NCBI RefSeq assembly: GCF_000327385.1
Contig: NW_008709379.1
Location: 4,103,464-4,167,463 of the forward strand
Direction: 5' to 3'
Origin: Lottia gigantea
Lineage: Eukaryota; Mollusca; Gastropoda; Lottiidae
Length of the DNA stretch: 64,000 bases
In this document: positions 26,994-38,468 of the stretch, piece after piece
Position numbering within the stretch: position 1 is the first letter of the stretch
Layout: every line of letters starts with the position of its first letter
Program-made: the position numbers and the translations under genes
The notes under the pieces: model-generated
Told to the model about the DNA's origin: nothing
Databases searched by the model: none
What the model saw: the letters and a program-made list of their open reading frames with translations, nothing else

Positions 26994-28399
26994 ACTTGTT
27001 ATTATTATTAGTTGTTTATTTATTTATTTAGATCAAGTCAAGTTTTATTCTATATTTCTGGTCAGACAGTTTCTAGATTTCCAAAATGAAGAATAGATGT
27101 CTAATTCCTTTTGGCATATTTCCCTCGATCTGAAAATTCTAGTTATTTGATTTGATCTGTGATCTAGTCAAGTTTTTTATAACTAAATCTTGTTAGTCTG
27201 TAGTTTTTGTTACAATGTAAATATCAACGTTTTTTTCTCTTGAGATTAGTTATGGAGAGTGCTGTGACAAATATTATTTCATTCTTAATTCTTCCTATAA
27301 AAGAGTTAAATCGAAAGGAGTAGTCCAAGTTGAATATTACTTTCAAAATACCGTGATTTAATAATTATCTATCTGTGTCCATTGTTGTTAAAGACTTTTT
27401 CAAAGTTATTTCAAGTGATATAGTTGTCTATTAATTTGTATTTTTCAGCTGATGAACCATTGGATGAGCTGAAAAGCAAAGTAGAGCTCAATTGCAGCTA
27501 TCCACATCCCTCTATGAGGCTATCCAGCAATTATAAAAGATTTTTATATATCCTCATTGCCAGTTATGTCCAATATCTGCTCCTGATAATGTTAATAATT
27601 TTTTGAAAATGGTGACAATTTCAACTGTTATATAGTGTTTGTTGCAGTGCAGGAGAATTAGATGGAGGATTTTAATGCTGAAAAGTGATATAGATTGAAA
27701 TTGAGGGTCCTCAGCAAGTAAATTTTGACGGCGATATCAATTTAAATAATGAGTAGCCTTCAAATTCTTTTAGTTCCCAGTTTAATGGCTGATTAATATT
27801 GATCAATGAAGTCAAGGGAAATCAGCATAATACTATAATTTTATAAATATGTTATATTATCACTGAAGATAATTTCTCCAAAACACATCCTAGAATAATA
27901 AACTGAATTACCAATTTATGTTTGTGTGGGTATCTGTTGTTAGATCAAATTGAACATTATTGTATCATTAATAACACACTCGATTATCAAAATAAAAACA
28001 CGATGTGCAATATTTATTGTCTCCATATTTCTTGCTCTACAGTTAATAAAACATTTTTTCTATAAAATTTGTCTTGAATTTTTTATCATGCAAGTTTTCC
28101 AGTTATTTTTACCAGCAGAACCTAGATTAAGTATACATTTTTTTGCATAAATAGTAGAATAATACTCAATGAATTTAATGAATTTAATCATTTTCGAATG
28201 TATTTCATAAAATATTTACAAAAATAATCATAATATAATCATAATATACTGACAACAATGTGAAATACAGATGCAAAAATAATGTTTGTGGAGATGAAGA
28301 GATTTATGGTGCATTCCTAAGATGTCTGTTGTCAAGTTTCTTAATAGTTATATTTTATATCTGAATTGCAACTTCATAGTCTACTTTTTTGAAGAGTAC

Positions 28400-28430
<31 letters not shown>

Positions 28431-29958
28431 ACAAAAAATAAAAAAATACAATGTAAAAATATTAGCAATAGGAATTCATTTCAAAAGTATAGTGTATGGG
28501 AGTAAAAATCATAATCTATGTTCATTAGAATTAGTTTATGATGACCTTACTGAAAAATCTGGTGCATCTTTCATGTCAGCCCCTACAAGCTGCATTCCTG
28601 ATCAGTAATAAAAAACATTTACTTTCAGACATAATAAAGAATCAGTTATGGATACAATACATACAAATATCAAAAACATATCAAAATGCAAAGAAAATTA
28701 AAAATTAATCATGAATGGAATCATGAATGTACAAAGAGTAAAATGAAGAGATTTTAGCACATCAGATCTATTTAATTTTTGAGTTTCTTGTAAGAAGTAA
28801 TCCAAAACAAACCCTAAAAAGGTTCATTTTCAAATTTTCAGTAAGAAATTTTTAAAGAACATAAAAAATAAAGGCAAATAGTAATGGCACATGTGAGTTT
28901 GAAGCAAACTTAGTAGTACTTTGAAGTCTTAGTTTTGAGACCATCTCAATGTATCAAGGCTTTTGGAGTCCAACATCATCTAACCTTTGATATTGTTCAT
29001 GCTTATTCAATATAACCATTAGAAATGTGGAGTATAGGATAATTATTAAAAATTACTACTTCATAACATAGTTTTTTAACTATTCATATTAGTCCTGGAT
29101 CAATCAAAATAAGTAACGAGAATCTCAGCCTATGTATCAAGGGTTATTTAGTCTGAAAGACTCGTTCAGCCTTAAGGTGGGAATAGACAATGTCCGCTGC
29201 GATGCAAGGTGCAGATTTATCCATAAAGTAGTAAATAGAACAAGTGACCACAGGGTTTGCGCTTCTACTATTTTCTTCGATAATCCAGTACCAAATACCG
29301 TACATCATCTATTCCCACCTTAAGTCATTCAGACTCATGATATTTAGAAACAGGTCTTAATAATCTAATATTTCAGCTATACAAAAATAACCATATTTTA
29401 ATATAATAATTGATTATAATAATAGTTCAATAATGATATATTTTATCCAAACAAATTAAATTGAGCTGGATACTTGTTAATTAACTTTCAAAAACTTGGT
29501 AATTTCTTAACCAAACTATTTTCTTTTTCTTAAATTGAGAATACAATTGAGAAAGGTACAATTTAAAAAAAAAGATCTTGTAGGATAAAAATTGAAATAC
29601 CGGTATGAAAGACTAAATTATTTTTCTAAATACATAAATCAAAACAGAAGGTAAAACTTGTCATTTATTCTGGTCAAAGTTGTTTTCTTGTCTTCAAGAT
29701 TTACTCAGAAAATGCACTAAATGATTTTATTAAATTCATCTTCAGAATCCATAGAAACTTTGATGACTGCTAAAATTACTGGCAGTGCTAACTTTTTCAA
29801 AGCTATTAATTACATAGTAAGTAAAAGAATAATTTTATTAGAGTCTTCTGCAGACAAAAAGCTTATTCCATTGCAAGCATTATATATACTTAATGTACAA
29901 TTTTGTATCCCATCAGAAAATACCACACCAAATTATAGTGATAGCTCAGCTGTTGTCT
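26994..29958. other. Intergenic between convergent genes
   Basis: Holds the 3' untranslated regions of the membrane-protein gene (+) and the SLC35F6-like gene (-). AATAAA occurs on the plus strand at 27,897-27,902 and on the minus strand at 29,834-29,839 and 29,726-29,731. There is a dinucleotide AT run at about 28,398-28,425 and a TTAA-flanked MITE at 29,176-29,319. No other gene seen. Confidence 0.6.
29176..29319. mobile_element. 144-bp MITE with TTAA target duplication
   Basis: Flanked on both sides by TTAA (29172-29175 and 29320-29323). Termini are GGTGGGAATAGACAATGT and, inverted, GGTGGGAATAGATGATGT: 16 of 18 positions agree. TTAA target duplications are characteristic of the piggyBac superfamily; assignment on that basis is inference. 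No coding capacity. Confidence 0.8.
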
Positions 29959-32900
29959 TCACTGAATTCCTGAAAAATATATAGTTAGAATATAGAGGAG
30001 TCTGATGAAAAACCTTGACCTACACTCTCTAGGTATACAGCCATTTTGTCATTCTTATCTCATGAATATTCTAACATTGAGAAATTAGCATTAAGGTATA
30101 GTAATGCATAATGTGACCATGTCATTTATATGGACTTTATCTGGTGGGTCAGAAAAAGTAATAATTTTTCTTTTTTCATCTTTTTTTATAAAGAAGCATT
30201 TTAAAACTATAACTTTTATCACAAAAAAAAAATAACATTAAAAAACGTCTAAGCAAATTAACTCTATGCATCATGAAAACTGGTTAACATGTCACAGAAG
30301 AAATTGTATCTTGAGACAGTAATAAACTTATGAAGAGTGATATATTTACCTGCTATATTTCCATTGGGATGTATCAAAGGTGATGCATCATCTTCTCCAG
30401 GAGTTGGACTACAAATAGCCCTATATAAACATTTCCATATTGGGTACAATATTATATCAAAAAATAATATGTAACCAAGGCCAATGAGGAAGAATCCTGG
30501 TATGATATAGATATCAAACTTTTCCCATTTGAGTAATAAAGCAACACCCCAAGTGACACCAAAACCAATTGAATCAATCATCATTCTCTGAGTAGCACCA
30601 TAGTTTTTGGTAATTATTAAAGCAAACCAGTAATGGATGGTATTAGATAACAAAACAACTAGAAAATAGAAATACCAGCTACTTTTATCGAAATTCATAA
30701 TCTAACTCAAATTCAATACATCTTTTAGACTCTTAGGTAGTTCATGGCAGATATTATGTTATGAATTTGTTGATTGAATAGTTGCTGTTTTGATACAGTC
30801 TAAGATGTCAATTGTCATACGCTGACATTTATATCATAAAAATTTCAAATTATCATTGGACAGAAATCAAATACTGTAAATTTCTGAAAATCAGAGGTTT
30901 TGAAATTATTATCATCCAGCCACTTTTCCTTCATATGTGAAATATAAACTTCAAACTAAACTGATATTCTAATATATTCTTTGAGTAAATGAGAAAATCA
31001 CCGTGGGGAAACAGAATTTTGCTGAAGATAATTTCCATGTGTAATTTTTCCAATATATATTTCTATCGAGTCTCAAGCATTCATCGACTACTTTCACATA
31101 TGTATGAAATTTTTTTTTTTTAATGGTTTTTGATGAAACGACAGAAAAAGTTTTAATCAGAAATCACTGTGATCAGAGAGTAATACAATCCCTCACTCAG
31201 ACATATTGTATCTAAGCTGATAAAAATCCTTACCAACAACAATTGCAACAATGACTCCAGAATTCTTCATCTGTTTAAATGCATCAGAGGGATTTTCTAA
31301 ATAATGACCAGGCAACTCACTAAAGGCACCAGCATTCACAAATGAAAATGGAATGGCTAAGATAAATGATATACAAAATCCCCACAGCCCTATAAATAGA
31401 AGATGTAAATTGAGTGTAATGGTACTGGTATATGGGGAATAACTCCTGTTTAATTTGAAATTGGTCAGAGCAATAGTTCATTACAACAACAATTTGTTAC
31501 ATAGGCCATATTAGGAATGCTTCACTTTAGTTAAAATAGTATAAAAAAAATATTTTTGCCAGATACAAAAAAAATCTAGGCTATGTAAATATTATTAACA
31601 GAAAATTGTTGTCAAATAAGAAAAAGATTGAAGTAAAACCTCAATGGACATTCTCAAAATTCCTTATTCTTTAATTATAACTAACCTTCATAACCCAAAC
31701 ATTGTAATGGGGACATATTGGGATATTTGGTTAATATTCTCTGTTCCCAAACAGCCTGCGTAGCAAACATTATCTGGGCCATAACAATTAATAAATCGCC
31801 TACAAAAATATCAGTGATTTCATATACAAACATATCAATAGTAGACAGAATCATCAAGTATCTATATTGTTATTATTTTTCTTTCTATAATGTAATCACA
31901 ATATATACAGGTCTAAAATTGCATTACATAAGACAGTATTACAGACAAGACTTCAACAATCAAATCAGTCCTTATAGACCAAATGACAGACCTCTATCAT
32001 GTTTCTTTCATTGATTATAGTAATGGATATTACCTGCAACTATTCCATTGGTATCATATTCATCTTTTATTTGGTATATATAATCATTAATACCTAGTAC
32101 AGCTAGACCAGCAATACTAATTACTACACCTACCCACATCCGCGGGTTCATGTTGCGTCCTAGGAAAGCTACTGACAGTAATGATGTAAAGAACAAAATA
32201 GTTCCTGAAATTGAAAAATAACATTATGGACTGGAAATTACCAAAAAAATATTTTCTTATTACACATAGTTGACAGATTAAAATGTTTTTGCACCAATCA
32301 TAAAACATACCATTAATAAGCCTACGACCCAAGATCCACAGGTAAGCTAGCAAGTGTTTAACTTGTAGATGAACTAAACTCCCTGATATACATTAAAGCC
32401 ATGGAAAGGAAAATTTTACCTTTAAACAGAATGGTACTAGAACTGTAGGTTAGACGAACACCAACATAGAGTAAACAGGTGGCAACATATCTAAATAAAG
32501 CTGGCAATATAAATATATATACATTAAACTTTGTTTCTCTATGTAACTGTCTATTACGTTGTCTTGGAGTCACTCTTGGAGGAAATAGCACCCGTCCCAC
32601 TTCAAATCTGTTCAATATCCAATATATTATCAGGCATAATATTTGTCCTGCAAACAGTATAGGTGCCTGAAAGAATATTAAAAAATGGAATTAGTTTCAT
32701 GTCAACTATAATTATGAAACAAGCCATAGTCATCAAGGATTTTCAGAATTTGTTCCATATCAAAAGGATATCTAAGACAGTTAGTGACCTAGTACTTTCA
32801 TACTCCTCCATTCATCTGGAGATTTGCAAAAGATGAAAATCATGAATTGCCAATGTTTGCTTTTTTTTGAAAACTTTCCATATTTTATTTACCATAAATG

Positions 32901-34888
32901 TTTATGTCTATGTATAAGCTCTTCTGATCAAATATCTGAAAATTATGGTGGCAATAAAATTACACTTGTTCTAAGAAAACCATGACTAACTATAATAAAG
33001 GTCTGATAGACAAATATAATAATAAAATCACCATTGCAAAAAAAAGTTTTTGGTCATGTGATTGCAGACATTTCTTAGTATTATTTCTGTGACTTTGATG
33101 CAAAGAATGACATGTGCATTAAATATCCCTCTACTAAAACTTACCATGAAGAAGTCATGATCAAAGGTGTGTTTTTTAGGCAATCCATCTGAATCATCAC
33201 CAACTCCATTTCTACCAGTTGAACCACGGACTTTGAGATGTTTACCCCAACTACAAAAAAACATGACATCATAAGGGGGGCCTAGAAAAATGGATTATAC
33301 CCCCATTTCATCTCTTAAAAATCAAAATTCTGATTGGTATACATTTTATTTAGCCCCCTATTAGAGCACTACTGAATGATAGACTATGTTCAATAATCTT
33401 AATCTTAATAATCTTAAAATATATCCTAAAATGCACCAAATCAAGAATATATTCAAAAATTTCTATTCAAAAAAACTATGCACTTCGTTAGAGTTGTAGA
33501 ACTATTAATCTCAATTTCCACAGTTGTCCTTCCAGTAAGTCAATCTGCCCTCCACCAGGAATGAATTGGTGCTGGGGCTCAGCTTTTGTACTCAGAAAAT
33601 TTGAAGAATTAAAGACCCAGAGAACTCGTTTGTGACAATTTTGAGGTTACAAAAACGTATCAAATCCTATATCTTTTTGATTTTGTACAAAGACACTGTA
33701 AATAAATCAATCTCTGCTGAACTGAAGAGAGTTTTGACCGCACCATAACAACGTATATATGACATAACAATATATGTACAAGTTTGGGAGGCTGCTAGTC
33801 ACTTCATTTTCATACTATTGAGATCTATTACTTCTTACTTTGATATAACACAAGACAATAATTATGGGGTAAAACCTATAACACATTGTCCAGAGAACCT
33901 CTTGGATCCTTTCAATGCCATATATTTATCATTTTTTTTATTTCGAAACCATTGCACGTTTGGTTCACCATACATATTATACAGTCGAGTAACCTAATTT
34001 CGTGGAAACCTATTATTCGTGGATTTTCGGAAATGATTAACAATTTACGTGAGCGACCTTGCGCGACCTCCGCATTAGTTTGTTTTAATAAACATGGGTT
34101 TTCTGTACAATATCACCTAGTAGAATGAATTCAGTACTTTCATGCAAGGTAAAATGTATTAATGTATACTTTCACAAATACAAAATGGCGGATTTCAGTT
34201 ATTACCAAACGTCTCAATTTTTTATCGGCCGAATTTCCTTATAATCCCTAGCCGTAATCGGAATTCCAAGTGTCGTCTGCTAGAATGTAGTCCAACAAAT
34301 GAAGTCACGTGATCAAGTAGCGGATTCCGTGTAAGTAAAAAATTTCTATGGAACACAAAGTGGACCATATTCTTATGTTGTTTCAGTGACTTTTAGCAAT
34401 AAATCACGCTACGTATCTTATTTTGTCAGTCACTATTTTTTTTTTTAAATCGTGGTTCTTTGAAGGAATTGTCACTAGTTATAATGAATTGATATTAAAG
34501 ATAAATACTAAGAGAAGTTAATTATACCACCCGGTATCCATACAACGTGTTTTTCTAGACTTATTTATATTTCAAACATTGTACACGAAAATAGGTGACG
34601 CATTCTGCCGCCGTTGCCAGTTGGTTGCTCATGAAATATGGGTCAAAGTGAAGAATTCATACAGAAAATTGAAACAAACAAATTTTGATTATTTATCCTT
34701 ATATCCCGAAAATAGGTTACACCACTGTATACATAATTGTGTTATGTGAAACTTCATACAACTTACTGATCGCCGAGAGCTGTTAAAGTACCAAATACAA
34801 ACAAGACGAAACCGTAACATATAATATAGCACGGGTTCCTAGGTCTATTATTAATACCAGGAATTGGTTGTTGACCGTCCCCATCCAT
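29959..34888 (-). CDS. SLC35F6: SLC35F6-like membrane carrier
   Basis: Eight coding exons on the minus strand: 34888-34767, 33250-33145, 32666-32420, 32204-32034, 31799-31686, 31389-31234, 30658-30350 and a short last one 29969-29959 (TGA). The frame is continuous; 411 aa against about 371 in human SLC35F6. It is a DMT-fold multispan protein. Family landmarks: GDLLIVMAQIMFATQAVWEQ (human GDLLIIMAQIIVAIQMVLEE), LLSVAFLGRNM, SIAGLAVLGI and ATQRMMIDSIGFGVTWGVAL. The human protein is reported on lysosomal membranes and to bind the mitochondrial ADP/ATP translocase ANT2; the substrate is not established. The start ATG has a good context (aaaATGG). The last intron is less certain: if it is not spliced, the frame runs on for 28 residues to a stop at 30264. 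Exons 1-7 are very secure. Confidence 0.93.
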
Positions 34889-35023
34889 TTTCAACGTTTT
34901 AAGTCATATAATACTTCCTCATGGAAGTGGTATTTCCAAGTTTGCTATGACGTCAGTAGGCTGTATAGAATGTTCTATATTTAGCTGTTAAACTCTTCAG
35001 GTATATTCAACATGTTCATATAC

Positions 35024-35095
35024 GTCTTGGTGGTCTAGGGGCATGATTCTCGCATAGGGTGCTAGAGCTCCCGGGTTCAAATCCCGGCTAAGCCC
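35024..35095 (+). tRNA. tRNA-Pro (AGG)
   Basis: 72-nt cloverleaf. A box TGGTCTAGGGG and B box GGTTCAAATCC are intact. The anticodon loop is ATAGGGT with anticodon AGG. The T arm CCGGG/CCCGG is perfect. The acceptor stem GTCTTGG/CTAAGCC has one mismatch (T-C) and one G-T pair, and the anticodon stem CTCGC/GCTAG has one mismatch (C-T). A T-run terminator follows immediately (35,099-35,104). Sequence is otherwise very close to animal tRNA-Pro. The two mismatches leave open that it is a young pseudogene. It lies 135 bp upstream of, and divergent from, the SLC35F6-like gene. Confidence 0.85.
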
Positions 35096-35104
35096 ATCCT
35101 TTTT

Positions 35105-38100
35105 TACAATAGGAAAATAATTGCTTAGAACCTTTCTTTTTCATTCATAAAGCAACTCTGTAGTTTGGGTTCCACAAGAAAGTGTAAAAATTATATATCA
35201 GCAAATATTAAAAAGAATGTTCTGCTACAAGTTCAGGAATATAATGACCGATATCTGTGGTGCCATAAATTAATAGGCGCAAGTTACAGATATAAACATA
35301 GGTCTGTGTCAGTGTTTAAAACAGGAAGATGTTTGCAATCCTTTTAATCAATATTTTAATTCTCTGAGAAAATGATCAAATAAATAAACTATTCCAAAAA
35401 AATGTTATTCTTTCAAATTTTTAGCAATGAGAATTTAACCACCCAGACCCAAATATACATGTTTAATAAGTGTCAATAAAACTGATGTTTTGCAATAACC
35501 ATTTTAGTGCAAGGATGGCAAATTAGCTATGCACAAAATTCAAAGCAGATAACACAGACAAATATAGCCATTCCTTTGATCTAGTGAATGTTTGTAAAAA
35601 GATAAAGGTTATTATAATGATTAATGATTTTAATAACAAAGTTAATGAAAGTTATATATTACATTTACGTGACATGAAAAGCAATATGTAACAAACAAAT
35701 AATAATATAAACATTGTAGAGACAACAAATGCAAGTTTATTTCATAAACAGTCTTCACTAATATTACAAAAAAAAAAAAATTTGAAAAAACTGTAATATT
35801 AAAATGTGATGAAGAATATATAAGATCAAGAAGAGTCTTACAAACAAAGTTCACTAATCGCTCTGAAACATATTCAGCTGCGGAGGATGAGAGATTTATA
35901 GGTTAAAAAAGACATAAATATTGAAGATCATTTACAAAGATTGGTAGCATCATGACAATGAAGAGATATAGGTTATAAATAAAAATAATTACAAAACGAA
36001 TCCAATCAAGTTTAGCCATTTTGGCTTCTCACAGTGTCTTATACCATAAACTTTCAAAATGTTTTAAAAAATACAAATAAGTAACTGATGACATATGAAC
36101 CAAGGATATACTAATAAAAATATTTGCACTCCCTAGCTATGTTGTTATATCGTTACTAAAATGCATATTTTTTTTCTGATTTAGAAGGGCCCTAACTACA
36201 TCAAGGCAAATGCCCCATGCTAAATTTTATGAAAAAGAAATTCTGTTTAATAACATTTAATTCAAATATACTGTTTGAAGTCATCTGAAGCATTGTGATG
36301 AAAGACCTAACAAATTTCCAAGAAAAAAGAATTTTTGCCTCATAGAAAAAATACCCTAGAATCTTACACATATGCGATTCTAAAACATTTACATATGCCT
36401 CAAATACTCAAGTTGGCCAAAATAAATCCACTTTGTCCTACTACAGCCCTGGTTCCACCTGGGAACCACTGCATTACAGCATTAATTGACAATCAATAGG
36501 GACCAAATATTATATTCTTTATATGATTAAATTGCCAGCAAATTATGTCCAGAAAGTTTCATAATACAATAAATTTAAAGGACAGGTATGCCATTTTGGT
36601 GGGTTGATTTGAGTCTTGAATATATGTAAATAATCTTCAGATGTACTAGAAATGTACGAAATTCACATAAACTCTTTACAATACTTCAAACTAGGAATTT
36701 TACTCACTATTTCTATATTATTGTCTTTTCTATATATCACAACACGTGTCACATGGCAACTTTAACATTCAAACGCGGATAATTCTAGACAAACATGGAT
36801 TCAACGGATCAAATTTCGATGGTGAGCTTTGAACACTATTACTGATTAGCTCAGCTAAAAAATTCCAGTTTCTAAGTCTGAAGTAAATGGGTAAAAAAAC
36901 CCGCCTACCTGTCCCTTTAAATGAGAATGGTATAATCAATCACCACATAAAATGCAAAAATCGAAATACCTATAGATTAAAGAGGGTTTATGAAAATAAT
37001 AAAAGTTCATAAATTATATCTAAATCTACAATAATAATCAGGCAACTCTAATATTTTAGAAACATATATCTAAAATGCAAATTACAGAAGTAGAACATGC
37101 AATTTTTTAAGTGTATTAGATTGACATTAGGAAATGTGAAAATACATCATATCTTTCTATTAACTAATGAATCATAATAAAACAATCCTTGGAAGGCACT
37201 TGACTTGTAGTTTGGATTCAAATTAGACTCCTCCCCTTATAAAGTAATCATGGGGTAGGTGTCTACCTATCCATGTTCCTTTACCAACTGTATGATATAG
37301 ATATGGATAATATCATAAATTGCTGAAGGAAAAATGTTACACGTCATGGTGCTACTCGACAATAGTTAACTTAGTCCCTCTACAATTCTTCAAGATCTAC
37401 AATGGAATTTAGCTATTGAATATTCCCATGTAAGTAACATTTGATTTCTTTGAGGAATGTGTAGGCTTTAGCCATAAAAATGAGTTAACAAGGGCTATCA
37501 TTTCTTACGGTACATGTACTAATAGCTTAGCTAAGTAATATATAAATACATGTGACATCCACAACAGTGGACCATACCATATGATTTCCATAATGTATTA
37601 TATTTATAATATATGATATTCATAATATAATATATGGACGGTTGCATAAATGGCTTCTTACATAATTTTGTTTAAATTTCAAAATTTTCAAGATTTTGGT
37701 TTTTTCCATGAGAAATTCTCCAGCCTTTTATCACTCATGAGATACTGTTTTTCTATACCTCAAGCTTTAAGTTTATAGAAGCAACATTCAGATATCTGTA
37801 ACACTTTCAAATAGAATTCTAGTATACAAATATGTACAACAACGTCTATAAATAGGAATGTGAATATTTTATATATTATCTTTACAGTCCAATAACAAGT
37901 CATAATCCAGACCTCAACACCACCGTCATCTTCACATACCATCCTCTCTTTTAAACTTTAACTGGTTTCACTTCACTTAATGTTATTTAATCTCATTTAA
38001 ATATAGGCCACACAATATCAATTCTGAAATTAAACCAAGATAAAAAGTTATAAATAATGAAATTCAACAAGATGGACTTTATACAATATTTTTGATTGAT

Positions 38101-38468
38101 ATTTGCCAGGCAATATGGGAGTAACAAATGTTTTTTCTCACTATTTGATATTCTGTTCCAACGTTGAACTTCAAATTCAAATTTGACCCTAGGTCATTCT
38201 TGCAAAGTCATGAAAATACCTTGACCAAAGAAAAGTGTCTCAAAAGTTACAAGTTGCTTCTTTTGAAACCTTTTTATTTTCAATGAATACTTTTCATTGG
38301 TCAAAATGTCTTCACGGTTTCCAAATGAATACTATCAATAATGTGTCCCATGCATCTAAGGCATAGTGACATCTAGCAAGTGGACCAAGGAATTTGATAA
38401 TAAGTGTATTAGTTGCCTTAAATTACAAATACAATAACTATTCACCCATCTATAAAAGGAACTGTATT
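35105..38468. other. Intergenic, no gene seen except a MITE
   Basis: Between the tRNA and the 3' end of the MLF gene. The right part will include the MLF 3' untranslated region; AATAAA on the minus strand lies at 38273-38278, about 190 nt past the stop. A MITE occupies 36,579-36,916. An AT-rich palindromic tract (taatatatgatattcataat) is at about 37,607-37,637. Short open frames have no homology I recognise. Confidence 0.6.
36579..36916. mobile_element. 338-bp MITE with TTAA target duplication
   Basis: TTAA at 36575-36578 and 36917-36920 flanks the ends AGGACAGGTATGCC and, inverted, AGGGACAGGTAGGC. The left terminus (aggacaggtatgccattttg) recurs at both ends of the element at 57,831-58,013. 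No ORF. Confidence 0.8.
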
